Notes: a model not told the origin generated them from the letters alone. DNA of 64,000 nt from Sphingobacterium detergens (GCF_003610355.1 NZ_RAPY01000006.1:186001-250000), one strand, 5' to 3'; shown: positions 52,826 to 63,700, numbered from the stretch's first letter. A program made the numbers and translations.

Positions 52826-54214
52826 CTATAAATGGATCACTTCACCGTACGCATCGGCGCATGCTTCCATGATAGCTTCACTCATTGTTGGGTGCGGATG
52901 GATTGTTTTGATCATTTCATGTCCTGTTGTTTCCAATTTACGGGCAACAACAACCTCAGCGATCATTTCAGTAACATTAGCTCCAATAAGGTGTGCTCCT
53001 AGGAATTCACCATATTTTGCATCGAAGATAACTTTTACGAAACCGTCTTTTGCTCCAGCTGCCGAAGCTTTTCCTGAAGCAGAGAATGGAAATTTACCTA
53101 CTTTAACTTCATATCCAGCTTCTTTAGCTGCTTTTTCAGTATAACCAACAGAAGCTATCTCTGGAGAACAATAAGTACATCCAGGGATGTTGTTGTAATC
53201 AATAGGTTCTACATGAAGACCTTTGATTTTTTCAACACAAGTAATACCTTCTGCTGAAGCAACGTGCGCTAAAGCTTGACCCTTAACGATATCACCGATA
53301 GCGTATACACCTTCAATATTTGTTTTGTAGAAATCGTCTACGACAACACGGCCACGATCAGTTTTTACACCAACCTCTTCCAAGCCTATGTTTTCGATAT
53401 TAGGAGCAATACCTACTGCAGATAATACAACTTCTGCTTCGATTACTTCAACACCTTTTTCAGTTTTAATAGAAACCTTGCTCAATTCTCCAGATGTGTC
53501 AACAGATTGAACTTCTGATTTAGTAAGGATATTAATACCTTGTTTCTTTAAGCTTTTTTCTAGTTGTTTTGAGATTTCTTCATCTTCAACTGGAACGATT
53601 CTATCCATAAACTCAACGATAGTCACTTTTGTTCCAATTGCATTATAGAAATAAGCAAATTCAACACCGATAGCACCAGAACCAACAACAACTAAAGATT
53701 TTGGTTGTTTAGGTAATGTCATTGCTTGGCGGTAGCCAACAATCTTTTTGCCATCTTGTGGTAAGTTAGGCAACTCACGTGAACGTGCACCTGTCGCCAA
53801 GATGGTGTGTTTTGCTGCATATTCTTTGGTAGAACCGTCTGCGCCTTTTACATCGATCTTACCACCTTTTTTAATTTTTGCAGTTCCATTGATGACATCA
53901 ATTTTATTTTTTTTCATCAAGAACTGAATACCTTTACTCATTCCTTCAGCTACGCCGCGGCTTCTTTTGACGATAGCTTCGAAATCAGCCTCACCACCTT
54001 GAACATTGATGCCGTAATCTGCGGCATGGTTTAAATATTCAAATACTTGAGCACTTTTCAATAATGCTTTTGTAGGGATACAGCCCCAGTTTAGACAAAT
54101 TCCGCCTAATGATTCGCGTTCAATAATCGCTGTTTTGAACCCTAACTGAGCGGCTCTAATGGCAGCAACATACCCGCCTGGACCACTACCGATTACAATG
54201 ATGTCGTAATTCAT
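52826..54214 (-). CDS. lpdA: Dihydrolipoyl dehydrogenase (paralogue 1)
   Basis: 462 residues from ATG 54214 (MNYDIIVIGSGPGGYVAAIRAAQLG); an upstream ATG at 54280 adds 22 atypical residues. FAD-binding GSGPGG, redox disulfide GGICLNWGCIPTKAL, NAD-binding VVVGSGAIGVEFAYF, and the C-terminal catalytic His-Glu (IHPHPTMSEAI). E3 of 2-oxoacid dehydrogenase complexes. A second paralogue lies 1.2 kb away on the same strand, with DUF3817 and a thioesterase between. No E1 or E2 gene in the window. Confidence 0.95.
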   Translation of the reverse strand: MNYDIIVIGSGPGGYVAAIRAAQLGFKTAIIERESLGGICLNWGCIPTKALLKSAQVFEYLNHAADYGINVQGGEADFEAIVKRSRGVAEGMSKGIQFLMKKNKIDVINGTAKIKKGGKIDVKGADGSTKEYAAKHTILATGARSRELPNLPQDGKKIVGYRQAMTLPKQPKSLVVVGSGAIGVEFAYFYNAIGTKVTIVEFMDRIVPVEDEEISKQLEKSLKKQGINILTKSEVQSVDTSGELSKVSIKTEKGVEVIEAEVVLSAVGIAPNIENIGLEEVGVKTDRGRVVVDDFYKTNIEGVYAIGDIVKGQALAHVASAEGITCVEKIKGLHVEPIDYNNIPGCTYCSPEIASVGYTEKAAKEAGYEVKVGKFPFSASGKASAAGAKDGFVKVIFDAKYGEFLGAHLIGANVTEMIAEVVVARKLETTGHEMIKTIHPHPTMSEAIMEACADAYGEVIHL

Positions 54215-54424
54215 ATAAATAAATATTCTGTAGTTGAGTGTTATAGCTTCAAATACCAAGGTACCGAACCTTATATTCATTCAAAAGTACGTATTTTTTC
54301 TGATGAATATGAACTATTTATTGTAAAATTGGCGGTTTTTGATAAAACAATGTCAATGTATTCGGGATAATGTCACGACTCGGTAAAAGGGTAAAAAATA
54401 ATGGGGCAACCGTATTTAGAGTCT

Positions 54425-54432
54425 TATTTTTG
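54425..54432 (+). promoter_or_regulatory. -7 element TATTTTTG of the DUF3817 gene
   Basis: Exact TAnnTTTG, 27 bases before the ATG at 54459. Confidence 0.5.
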
Positions 54433-54458
54433 AAGTTCACAATACTCAGTTTATCATT

Positions 54459-54758
54459 ATGTTAAGAATATTTAGACAGATTGCGTTGTGGGAGGCTATT
54501 TCCACGATTTGCTTGTTTTTTATTGCAATGCCCTTGAAATATTTCGCTGGAATACCAGAGGCTGTTAAGATTGCGGGATCCATTCATGGCTTTTTTGTCG
54601 TTATATTCGTTGTGATGCTCATCATGTCTACTGTCGAATATAAATGGCCTATTCTAAAAGCTATAAAGTACTTTTTGGCTTCTTTGGTTCCAATCCTGGG
54701 ATTTTGGGTGGAGCTGGATCTAAAGAAGGAAATCGACGGCAAAAGACAAAAATCGTAA
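54459..54758 (+). CDS. DUF3817 membrane protein
   Basis: 99 residues, three membrane helices, with the family pattern LWEAISTICLFFIAMPLKYF, GSIHGFFVVIF and LASLVPILGFWVE-x-DL. DUF3817 proteins are small inner-membrane proteins of unknown function. Lies alone on the plus strand between two minus-strand genes. Confidence 0.88.
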   Translation: MLRIFRQIALWEAISTICLFFIAMPLKYFAGIPEAVKIAGSIHGFFVVIFVVMLIMSTVEYKWPILKAIKYFLASLVPILGFWVELDLKKEIDGKRQKS

Positions 54759-54910
54759 TAGTGAGATATTTGCATAGAGATTCCAAAAGTGTGAGCCCAT
54801 GGCTTAGAAAGTTAAGCTTTCCGCATGGTGCTTGATAATTTGTGATCGCAAATTTCCAAATAGAGCTTTATAAAAAACACCTATTAATATCAAAGGAACA
54901 GGGGAGATGT

Positions 54911-55315
54911 TTAGTCATCTCGCCCTGTTTTCTCGATGCCCATATAAGCATACGTTATACTATCTTTTCCATGTGGGGTGGGATTTCCGTCGTCGTCCAA
55001 ATTGACAAACACTAATTTGTCGATGGATAGGATTGTTTTCTTTGAAATTTTATTTCTGACCTCACAACGCATCGTCAATGACGTTGTTCCGAAATTGATC
55101 GCTTCAATACCTAATTCTAAAATATCCCCCTGTTTGGCTGAATTTACAAAGTTTATTTCGGATATAAACTTTGTAACCACTTTAGGGTTTCCCAATTGTA
55201 CAATAGCGTAAATAACAGCTTCTTCATCTATCCAACGCAAAAGTGTTCCGCCGAACAATGTTCCATTGGGGTTAAGGTCTTCGGGTTTGACCCATTTTCT
55301 TGTATAAAAATTCAT
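54911..55315 (-). CDS. Hotdog-fold acyl-CoA thioesterase
   Basis: 134 residues. Single hotdog domain with NPNGTLFGGTLLRWIDEEAVIYA (active-site Asp region) and the beta block NFVNSAKQGDILELGIEAINFGTTSLTM, as in YciA-type acyl-CoA thioesterases. Hydrolyses acyl-CoAs; chain preference unknown. It lies 67 bases downstream of the second dihydrolipoyl dehydrogenase. Confidence 0.88.
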   Translation of the reverse strand: MNFYTRKWVKPEDLNPNGTLFGGTLLRWIDEEAVIYAIVQLGNPKVVTKFISEINFVNSAKQGDILELGIEAINFGTTSLTMRCEVRNKISKKTILSIDKLVFVNLDDDGNPTPHGKDSITYAYMGIEKTGRDD

Positions 55316-55336
55316 CTGATATAGGTATTTATGACA

Positions 55337-55362
55337 AAGGGGAAAAGTTTCCTTTTCCCCTT
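55337..55362. terminator. Hairpin after the second lpdA
   Basis: AAGGGGAAAAG (55337-55347) pairs with CTTTTCCCCTT (55352-55362), loop TTTC. The downstream T-run is weak, so it may be a processing or attenuation hairpin ahead of the thioesterase gene. Confidence 0.6.
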
Positions 55363-55382
55363 AGGTTTATTCTGTTTAACGC

Positions 55383-56789
55383 TTACGCGTGTATTGCTCT
55401 ATTTGCAGTTGCGGCTAATGCCGCTTCTTTAATAGCTTCAGTATAGGTTGGGTGAGCATGACAGATACGTGCGATATCCTCTGCAGAAGCACGATATTCC
55501 ATCGCTACTGTAGCCTCGCCGATCATGTCGGCTGCACGCGGACCAATCATATGTACGCCTAATACCTCGTCGGTTGTTGCGTCAGCTAGTACTTTTACAA
55601 AACCATCTGTATCACCAGATGCTTTTGCACGGCCAGAAGCTTTGAAAGAGAAAGATCCAGCTTTATATTTCACACCAGCCTCTTTAAGTTGCTCTTCAGT
55701 TTTTCCAACTGAAGCTACTTCAGGCCATGTGTACACAACACCTGGAATCAAGTTGTAGTCGATGTGTGGTTTTTGTCCAGCAATATATTCCGCGACATAT
55801 ACCCCTTCATCTTCCGCTTTGTGCGCCAACATCGCTCCAGTAATGACATCACCAATTGCGAATACACCTTGAACAGAAGTTTCTAAGTGTGCGTTTACAG
55901 GGATTTTCTTACCTCTTTCTTCTAATGTAATGCCAATGTTCTCCAAGCCTAAACCTTCAGAATAAGCTGTACGTCCAACAGCAACGATACAGTAATCACC
56001 ATCCAATGTGATTTCTTGTCCCTTTGGATCCTCAGCAGTTACTTTTACCGTTTTACCTTTTGCTGTAGCACCTGTTACTTTATGTCCTAGGTAGAACTCC
56101 ATGCCCAATGATTTTTTCAAAACACGTTGCAATTCTTTTCCTAAGCCACCATCCATTGTACCAATGATAGATTTCGCAAATTCAACTACAGAGACTTTTG
56201 AACCTAAACGAGCATATACCGAACCTAATTCCAGACCAATTACACCACCGCCGATGACGATAAGGTGTTTTGGGATCTCTTTTAAATTAAGGGCTTCAGT
56301 AGAAGTAATAATTCTTTTTTTGTCAACTGGCAAGAATGGCAACGAAGTCGGTTTTGATCCTGTTGCAATGATGACATTTTTGGCAGTGATCTGTTCTGTA
56401 GAACCATCTGCTTTTGTTATTTTAATGGTGTTTTTATCCACAAATGAACCTACACCTTGGAAACTGTCAATTTTGTTTTTCTTAAATAAGAAAGTGATAC
56501 CGGCAGTATTTTGCGCAATGACATCGTCTTTACGAGCAATCATCTTTGCCATATCTACCTTAAGATCTTTTAAACTGATGCCGAATGCATCAAAATTATG
56601 GGCAGCATTGTGGTAATGCTCCGATGAATCTAAAAGCGCTTTCGAAGGAATACATCCAACGTTAAGACAAGTACCGCCAAATGTGCTATATTTTTCAATA
56701 ACAGCTGTTTTTAATCCTAATTGGGCACAACGGATAGCTCCTACATATCCGCCTGGACCACTTCCGATTACAATTACGTCGTATTGCAT
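55383..56789 (-). CDS. lpdA: Dihydrolipoyl dehydrogenase (paralogue 2)
   Basis: 468 residues. GSGPGGYVGAIRCAQLG, redox pair GGTCLNVGCIPSKALL, NAD site VIGGGVIGLELGSVYARLG, and the catalytic CHAHPTYTEAIKEA. The redox motif LNVGC (versus LNWGC in the other paralogue) is typical of E3 from 2-oxoglutarate or pyruvate dehydrogenase complexes. The two paralogues are not a recent tandem duplication, since motifs and termini differ widely. A possible -7 box TAAATTTG lies at 56816-56823 (minus). Confidence 0.95.
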   Translation of the reverse strand: MQYDVIVIGSGPGGYVGAIRCAQLGLKTAVIEKYSTFGGTCLNVGCIPSKALLDSSEHYHNAAHNFDAFGISLKDLKVDMAKMIARKDDVIAQNTAGITFLFKKNKIDSFQGVGSFVDKNTIKITKADGSTEQITAKNVIIATGSKPTSLPFLPVDKKRIITSTEALNLKEIPKHLIVIGGGVIGLELGSVYARLGSKVSVVEFAKSIIGTMDGGLGKELQRVLKKSLGMEFYLGHKVTGATAKGKTVKVTAEDPKGQEITLDGDYCIVAVGRTAYSEGLGLENIGITLEERGKKIPVNAHLETSVQGVFAIGDVITGAMLAHKAEDEGVYVAEYIAGQKPHIDYNLIPGVVYTWPEVASVGKTEEQLKEAGVKYKAGSFSFKASGRAKASGDTDGFVKVLADATTDEVLGVHMIGPRAADMIGEATVAMEYRASAEDIARICHAHPTYTEAIKEAALAATANRAIHA

Positions 56790-57155
56790 TGATTACGTTT
56801 TAATTTTTAGTAGTACAAATTTAATGATTATTAATGGGATAGGAAATCAAAACTTGCGATTTGTAACCGAATAGACTTACTTTACATTTTTTTGATAAAA
56901 GAAATGCGGCTTACCCCCTTTAAGATCATCTAAGGTCAATAATTTGTATGAAAGAAAAATATATAGAGAGGTGAAGCTTCTAGAAGAAAAGTATATCGAT
57001 GTATCAATATTGAAAGAGGATTATGAAGAGCAACAGAGTATAGGCAATAATGGATATTGAAAGCGTACTTGAGCGGATTTTTTTCTATCCCAGCGCAAAA
57101 AAATAGTTAACAAAAAGGATATCCAGAATTGAATATCCTTTTTGCTTTTATGTTG
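56790..57155. other. Gap with promoter and decayed-looking coding sequence
   Basis: Contains the likely -7 box of the upstream lpdA (56816-56823, minus). From 56948 a short frame (MKEKYIER, then a stop) and, after a one-base shift, an open stretch KLLEEKYIDVSILKEDYEEQQ up to about 57060 suggest a fragmentary remnant. No intact gene. Confidence 0.4.
57111..57144. terminator. Azurin terminator
   Basis: CAAAAAGGATAT (57111-57122) pairs with ATATCCTTTTTG (57133-57144), 10-base loop. On the minus strand the stem ends in a T5 run. Confidence 0.82.
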
Positions 57156-57689
57156 TTATTCTGCAACGATTTTGCCTTGCATTACACCATAGTGTCCAGG
57201 GAAACTACAGATGAAAGAATATACTCCTTTTTCAAGAGTAAATGTAATTTTATCAGTTTCACCAGGGCCCAATAATTTCGTATGGGACACGATAGAGGAT
57301 AATGCTGATTTTGGAACATACTCATCAGCCACCGCTGCTGCTGCCTCAGCGCCGAAAGTTGGAAGATCTACACCCGGTTTAAGGATGACAACATTATGTC
57401 CCATAGATTCTTTTGGCATGGTACCAGCATTTTTGAAAGATAATTCTACTGGCTCACCAGCTTTAACACGGAATAAGTCCTTGTCAAATTTCATCTGATC
57501 GTTACCTTCTAAAGATAAGCTGTTAGAAATAGCCACGTTTTCAATTCCAGGTACTGTTTCTGTCGCTTGGTTTTCTGTTGAAGTTGTCGATTCTGTACTA
57601 GCTGATTTGCCAGACTTCTCACTGTTTCCGCCACAAGATGCAATTGACAATGCAACTGCAACTGCTGGTATCATAAAAAGTTTTTTCAT
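57156..57689 (-). CDS. Azurin (cupredoxin) lipoprotein
   Basis: 177 residues. Lipoprotein signal with lipidated Cys19 (SIASCGG), a Ser/Thr-rich linker, then the azurin fold. Copper ligands H98 (MGHNVVIL), C161, H166 and M170 (CSFPGHYGVM) are all present. Periplasmic or outer-membrane-anchored electron carrier. Tethered azurins of this type are common in Bacteroidota. It follows the signalling operon after 55 bases on the same strand, though probably with its own promoter. Confidence 0.94.
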   Translation of the reverse strand: MKKLFMIPAVAVALSIASCGGNSEKSGKSASTESTTSTENQATETVPGIENVAISNSLSLEGNDQMKFDKDLFRVKAGEPVELSFKNAGTMPKESMGHNVVILKPGVDLPTFGAEAAAAVADEYVPKSALSSIVSHTKLLGPGETDKITFTLEKGVYSFICSFPGHYGVMQGKIVAE

Positions 57690-57744
57690 TATTACGTTTT
57701 GTTAATTCTTTAAAATTAATGATTTCATTGGTAAATAGAAACAA

Positions 57745-59346
57745 TCATTTCAATTTTGACAATAAAGCATCAATTGTTTTATATAATTTGATAGGATCAA
57801 ATGGTTTCCCAACAACTTCATTTGCCCCTGCATCCATGGCTTCTTGTTGTTCCGCCTTTAAAACTGAAGCTGAGATAGAGATAATGGGCATATTCGCAAT
57901 TATTGGGTTGGTATGGCGACGTATTTCTTTAATAGCTTCAAAACCGCTCATTAGGGGCATATGTGCATCCATAAATACCAGATCTATTTTTTTTCTGTTT
58001 ATTTCCTCCAACGCAAGCTGTCCATTTGTTGCCAGTGTAATTTCGCAGTTCCAACTTTTTAGGATATTTGCTAACATAAAGCTGTTTAATTCGTTGTCTT
58101 CGGCGATAAGGATCATCGGTGAATTAAACTTCGGTAACTCTGTATAAAGCACTTGTGTTTCTTTTTCTAGGGGTTTATCTTCTATTTTGTCGAAGGCACA
58201 TTCAAAAGAAAATATGCTTCCTTTACCATATTCGCTCGATGCGAATACTTTTCCATTGAGAAGGGCAGCGATGCGTTTGACAATTGCTAAGCCCAATCCA
58301 GTGCCGCCAAATTTTTTGGTGATACTGTCTTCCCCTTGCTCAAAAGCAATGAATATTTTTTCCAAAGCTTCTTCGGCTATGCCTATGCCTGTGTCTATAA
58401 CTTGAAACTGTAAACCAATTTGCTGATCACTTTCCGTTAGAAGTTGAATTTTTAAAATGACCGAACCTGCGGAGGTAAATTTGAAGCTATTGGAGATAAA
58501 GTTGGTTAGAATCTGTTTTAAACGAAGAGGATCAGTTAAAAAATAACTGTTTATCCGGTCGTCCACATCTATATAAAAATTTAATCCCTTATAATTTGCC
58601 TTATCTATAAATAAGTTATTCAAATCATCCGTAATATCATGTACTGAAGTGGATTCCATGTTAAGTTTCATCATGCCAGAATCGACCTTGGAGAGATCTA
58701 ATATGTCATTGATAATTGTTAGTAGGTTCTGAGATGCTGAATCGAGTTTATTGATCCAGTTTTCTTGTTCGATACTAAGCTGTGAGTTTTTTAACATTTG
58801 GGTAATCCCCATAATACCATTGATGGGGGTACGGATTTCATGACTCATATTGGCCAAGAAAGTCTCCTTAGATTTTCTTGCTAATTCAGCTTCCTCTTTT
58901 GCTTTAAGAATCGCTTGCTTCGATTCTTCCAAAGCGATATTTTTCTCTTTAATTTCCTGTTGTATTAACAGCTGCTGAACAAAAGATTTGACTTTTGCTA
59001 TGGTCGCTTCTGGATTAAGAGGTTTATACAGGTAGTCTACAGCTCCACTGTTAAGTCCTTGAATAAGGTACTTATCCTCTTTCGAAATTGCGGTTACCAT
59101 GATCGGAATAATGTGATTCGTTTTAGGGTTTTTCTTCAAAAAAGTAACAAATTCGAATCCATTGATTTCGGGCATCTGCACATCAACTAAGGCAAGATCT
59201 ATTTCTTCTTTCCAACAGATTTTCAGGGCCTCGTTGGGATCCGTACTGCTAATTATATTTACATATTCGATATCTTCCAGCAAGGCTGTGAGACTGATAA
59301 TATTTTCAACTTTATCATCGACGATCAATATATTAATCTTCTTCAT
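57745..59346 (-). CDS. Response regulator-histidine kinase hybrid (REC-HisKA-HATPase-REC)
   Basis: 533 residues. N-terminal REC with Asp55 (LALVDVQMPEINGF) and a coiled coil (about 125-160). HisKA with phospho-His169 (FLANMSHEIRTPINGIMG), HATPase with VIDTGIGIAEEALEKIF and KKFGGTGLGLAIVKRI. C-terminal REC with phospho-Asp in DLVFMDAHMPLMSGFEA. Soluble: no membrane helix, so it is driven by a partner, plausibly the large kinase of the same operon. Last gene of the four-gene unit, 22 bases after cheB. Confidence 0.94.
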   Translation of the reverse strand: MKKINILIVDDKVENIISLTALLEDIEYVNIISSTDPNEALKICWKEEIDLALVDVQMPEINGFEFVTFLKKNPKTNHIIPIMVTAISKEDKYLIQGLNSGAVDYLYKPLNPEATIAKVKSFVQQLLIQQEIKEKNIALEESKQAILKAKEEAELARKSKETFLANMSHEIRTPINGIMGITQMLKNSQLSIEQENWINKLDSASQNLLTIINDILDLSKVDSGMMKLNMESTSVHDITDDLNNLFIDKANYKGLNFYIDVDDRINSYFLTDPLRLKQILTNFISNSFKFTSAGSVILKIQLLTESDQQIGLQFQVIDTGIGIAEEALEKIFIAFEQGEDSITKKFGGTGLGLAIVKRIAALLNGKVFASSEYGKGSIFSFECAFDKIEDKPLEKETQVLYTELPKFNSPMILIAEDNELNSFMLANILKSWNCEITLATNGQLALEEINRKKIDLVFMDAHMPLMSGFEAIKEIRRHTNPIIANMPIISISASVLKAEQQEAMDAGANEVVGKPFDPIKLYKTIDALLSKLK

Positions 59347-59368
59347 TATATCAAATCTAAATACAACT

Positions 59369-59929
59369 TTAGGTTAATTGCATGATGTAATCCTTTATTT
59401 CGGCTATTGTTAAGATCTTATCTTGCGCATTTAATTCTATGGCCGCCTGGGGCATAATTGGAACTTCCGCATCCAGTGGATCTTGTACAAAAGTGCTACC
59501 ACCATATTTTTTAATCATCAATAACCCCTGCGCGCCGTCCTGATTTGCTCCGGAAAATAAAATAGCAGTACAGTTTTCTTTATAGACTTCGGCTGCAGAT
59601 TCGAAGGTCACATCAATCGATGGCCTTGAATATTGGACTGGTTCAGAGATGTCCAAGGAAAAGCTATAATCAGGCTCGATGAGCAAATGATAACCCGCCG
59701 GAGCAAAATAGATTGTTCCATCTGCTATGGTTTCTTTATCATCTGCTGTTTTTATCCGCTGCAATAATGCTTTTGATAATGTATCTTCGATGCTCGATGC
59801 ATATTTAGGATTTCTGTGCACAATAACGATGACCGGTATTTGAATAGGGCGTTCCAATCCTTTTAGGATATTTAGAATAACACTAAAGCCGCCTGCAGAT
59901 CCCGCTAATAAAAGAATTTTCCGTTCCAT
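59369..59929 (-). CDS. CheB-type methylesterase without receiver domain
   Basis: 186 residues corresponding to the catalytic half of CheB: Ser11 (LLLAGSAGGFSVIL), His38 (IVIVHRNPKY) and Asp131 (LFSGANQDGAQGL) form the triad. There is no N-terminal REC domain. CheB removes methyl groups from glutamates. With no receptors or CheA/CheW nearby, the target is probably the hybrid kinase of this operon or its coiled coil. 6 bases downstream of the cheR-like gene. Confidence 0.9.
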   Translation of the reverse strand: MERKILLLAGSAGGFSVILNILKGLERPIQIPVIVIVHRNPKYASSIEDTLSKALLQRIKTADDKETIADGTIYFAPAGYHLLIEPDYSFSLDISEPVQYSRPSIDVTFESAAEVYKENCTAILFSGANQDGAQGLLMIKKYGGSTFVQDPLDAEVPIMPQAAIELNAQDKILTIAEIKDYIMQLT

Positions 59930-59935
59930 CTTGAT

Positions 59936-60775
59936 CTAAGCTATTTTTTGATAAATATTGTGCTTTTTGTTTATAACCTTAAATTTTGCCGCATTTTTGT
60001 AGTTGATCAGAGACTCTTTTGAACCCAAACATAAAAAACCTAGGTGACAGAGCGAATTATAAAATAAATCCAATACCTTTTCCTGGAGGTTTGTGTCGAA
60101 ATAAATCAATACATTTCTGCATGTGACCAGCTGAAATTCATTAAATACCCGATCGGAAACCAAACTGTGCTGGGAAAAAAGAACATTCTTCTTAAGGCTA
60201 TTATTTATCGTGGCAGCATTGTACATCGCCGTATAATATTCGGATAAAGAACTTTTGGGATCTGTTTTAATGAAATTCTCAGAGTAGTCTTTCACCTTTG
60301 CCAGAGAATAAATACCTCTTTTGGCTTTTTCCAATACTTTTGTGTTGATATCCGTTCCATAAATAAACGAACGCTGATAAAGCCCAGCTTCTTTTAGTAG
60401 AATTGCCAATGAATAGACTTCTTCCCCTGTGGAACAACCTGCGCTCCACAACTTAATATGAGGATAGGTTGCCAGATAAGGAAATACATCATTTTTTAAC
60501 GCTTTGTAAAATTCCGGATCTCTAAACATTTCAGTCACATTGACAGTAATTTCCTGTAAAAGATAAGTACTGAAGCCAGGTTGGTTAATTAATTTAGATT
60601 TTAATTCAACCAGATCTAGCTTGTTGAGTTCCATAATTCTGGTGACACGCCGCTTTAAGGATGACCTTGTATATCCGGAAACATCGTAACCGTGGAGGTT
60701 TTTGACAACGTCAATAATTTCCTCCAACTCTTCAAAAGTAATCATTGCTGCTATTTTATTGCTTAACTCAACCAT
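59936..60775 (-). CDS. CheR-type glutamate methyltransferase
   Basis: 279 residues. N-terminal helical CheR domain (about 12-70) and SAM-binding domain with LWSAGCSTGEEVYSLAI, FIYGTDINTKVLEKAKRGIY and TCRNVLIYFD. The gene overlaps the stop of the large kinase by 13 bases (ATG at 60775); MITFEEL at 60745 is an alternative start. Methylates glutamate side chains. A CheR next to CheB and sensor kinases suggests adaptation control outside flagellar chemotaxis. Confidence 0.9.
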   Translation of the reverse strand: MVELSNKIAAMITFEELEEIIDVVKNLHGYDVSGYTRSSLKRRVTRIMELNKLDLVELKSKLINQPGFSTYLLQEITVNVTEMFRDPEFYKALKNDVFPYLATYPHIKLWSAGCSTGEEVYSLAILLKEAGLYQRSFIYGTDINTKVLEKAKRGIYSLAKVKDYSENFIKTDPKSSLSEYYTAMYNAATINNSLKKNVLFSQHSLVSDRVFNEFQLVTCRNVLIYFDTNLQEKVLDLFYNSLCHLGFLCLGSKESLINYKNAAKFKVINKKHNIYQKIA

Positions 60776-63700
60776 ACACGCATTAAGGATATCAATTTAT
60801 CCACATCAACGGGTTTGCTAATATAATCGTTTGCTCCTACAGCGATTGTCTTTTCCCGGTCACCTTTCATAGCCTTCGCCGTAACAGCTATAATGGGAAG
60901 GTTCGAAAACTTTTTGTTCTCCCTTATTTTTTCGATGGCTTCATAGCCGTCCATAACGGGCATCATAATGTCCATCAAAACAATATCGATATGCTCATTA
61001 CGTGCTAAGATATCCAATGCTTCCTGACCATTATTGGCGATCTCTATTTTCATGTCATAGCTTTCGAACGCGGTACTTAAAGCGAATATATTCCGCATAT
61101 CATCGTCAGCCAGCAATACAGTCTTGGAAGCCAAGTTGTTCTCTACAAGTACAGATGAACTGTGGCTAAATGAATGATATTCCGTTTTGCTACTTCGGAT
61201 TTTATTTAAGAATAAATTGACTTCGTCAATTAATCTATTGTTGGATTTGGCTGATTTTAACACCATGGCCTGACTGTGGTGCAAAATTTCTGATGTTTGT
61301 TCAGGACTTAACTCCATTGCGGTGTTAATAATAATCGGCAGATCCTTAAAATCACTGTTTGACTTGATCTCATTGAGGAGTTCGATTCCAGATTTATCAG
61401 GCAGATTTAGATCCATAATGATGCAGTCGAAGATTTTTTCCTGAATCAGTAGATCGAGCGCCTGACGTGCATCGAATGCCTGAAATATTTGAATATTTTT
61501 TTCTTCAAGAGATTGCTTGATAAAATCACTTTGAATTTCTTGATCCTCTACCAATAGAATTTTCTTAATAGGGCGGCTTGTGGAAGCTTTGATCTTCAGG
61601 AAAGTTTCGGCGAGAGATTCTTCAGAGACGGGTTTGGACATAAACCCGATAGCGCCTGCAGATATTGGTTCATCATGGAGAAATGTTCCTGCGGACATCA
61701 TATGTACTGGGATATCCTTCGTCGAATTCGCTTTTTTGAGATTACGTAACACTTCCCAACCATCCATTTTCGGTAACATAATGTCTAATATGATTGCTGC
61801 AGGAATTAAGTTTCGCGCTTTGTTGAGCCCATCCTGTCCATCGTAGCTGATATAGACGTCGTAACCATTTTGAACTGCATAATCTTTTAGTATATCCGCA
61901 AAGATGAAATCGTCTTCGATGATTAACAGTTTATTATTTTTACTACTATTGTCAATTGGGTGCTCTTTTCCGATCGCTATATCTTCTAATGGAGGATATG
62001 CAATTGGTGTATTTGTTTCAATGACGGGTAATTCTGATATTTTCTCGCCTTGAGCTTCCGCTTCTAATGGTAAACTAAAAATGAACACGCTACCCTCGCC
62101 AACTTTGCTATTTAATGTGATTCTTCCCTTTAATAGACTCGCTATCTCACGACATATAGACAGACCAAGTCCTGTACCGCCATATTTGCGGCTTGTGGAA
62201 CCATCTTCCTGCTTGAAGGCGTCGAAGATGAGTTCTTGTTTTTCTGGAGCGATCCCTATGCCATTATCTTGGACTGTAAAATATATGGTTCCATCTTCGA
62301 CATTTATCTTGAGCGATACGGTCCCATTTTCACCAGTAAATTTAAAAGCATTCGACAATAAATTTTTTAAAACCTGTTGTATACGATGCTCGTCACCAAT
62401 AAAATCCTGCGGTGTATCGCCATCAATTTCGACATTGAATTTGATAATCTTTGATTCAGCGGTATCAAGAAAAAAGTCTTTAATATAATTGACTAGATAA
62501 TTCGTGTTGATATGCTCTTTTTGAACTTCGACTTTTCCAGATTCTATTTTTGCTAAATCCAACAACTCGTTGATCAAGTGAAGCAGGTCCGAACCCGCAC
62601 TATGGATGACGGAGGCATACTTTATCTGATCGTCATTCAGGTTTTCCTTTTTGTTGTCCTGCAACAATTTGGCAAGTATAAGAATACTGTTAAGTGGAGT
62701 TCTTAATTCGTGACTCATATTTGCCATGAACTCAGATTTATACTTACTTGATAATTCAACTTCTTCTATTTTCTGGGCGATTGCCTGTCTTGCTTTCTCT
62801 AGATCTTCATTTTGAGCAAGGAGTAATTTTGCCTTCTCATCCAATTCATTGTTGGTCTGGATAAGTTCTTCCTGTTGTACCCGTAGCTCTTCTTCTGAGG
62901 CTTCCAGCAAATGGGTTTTGTGGATTAATTCTTCGTTGGTCGTTCTTAGTTCTTCCTGCTGTGCCTCCAGTTCCTCAGTTTGCTGTTGAAGTTCCTCATA
63001 AAGATCGGCGAGTTTGCCGTGCGTCTGCGCAACTTTAAGAATGATAGCGATGTTACCCTTTACTTTATCCAAGAAATTGAATCTTAACTGCTCCTCTTTT
63101 TCATTTACCAGCGGGCAGCAGATTTCCATCAACCCTACGCAATGATTTTCATAGGCAAATGGAATAATGTAAATTTCAGTCTCGATCCTATTGGATAAAG
63201 AAGTCTCTAAAACGAGATGAGCGTGATCAATATCCTTGATTTTAACAACGACATGTTTATTGGCTACTTCGCCTAAAATACCATCATTTTCCTTAATGCT
63301 CTTTTTTACCTGTTGTGTGGAAGCGATCCCTATTTTATGGCATAATTGATACTCCTGATAGGTATCATCAAAAATATAAACTGTACCTCCCAATGCTTTC
63401 GTCATATCCGTAATAGCATTTAGGCTGATCTCTGCTATTTTTTTATCGCTATAATCACCACGTAGCTGTTCATCAATATGGTTTATCGCATTTAAAATCC
63501 AGTTATCATTATTGGTCTGATCTTGCAGGAGTTGGAGACGGTTGTTTGATTCTTGCTGGCTTTTAACTGTTGACCTTAATATTTTTGAAATCGAGAAAAT
63601 TTTAGCTAGAATATAGAAAAATCCACTTAAACCGATCGCAATGAAGAGATAAGTAATGTTTTGTGCGAGCTGAAGATCGTTTCTGGACTTTTCCAGTCGA

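Noticed and set aside
56101..56616. 171-codon antisense frame inside the second lpdA
   Set aside because: Fully contained in a confident gene, composition of a shadow frame, no start context.
56948..57060. Small gene before azurin
   Set aside because: Needs a frameshift to be read through; treated as a possible remnant only.
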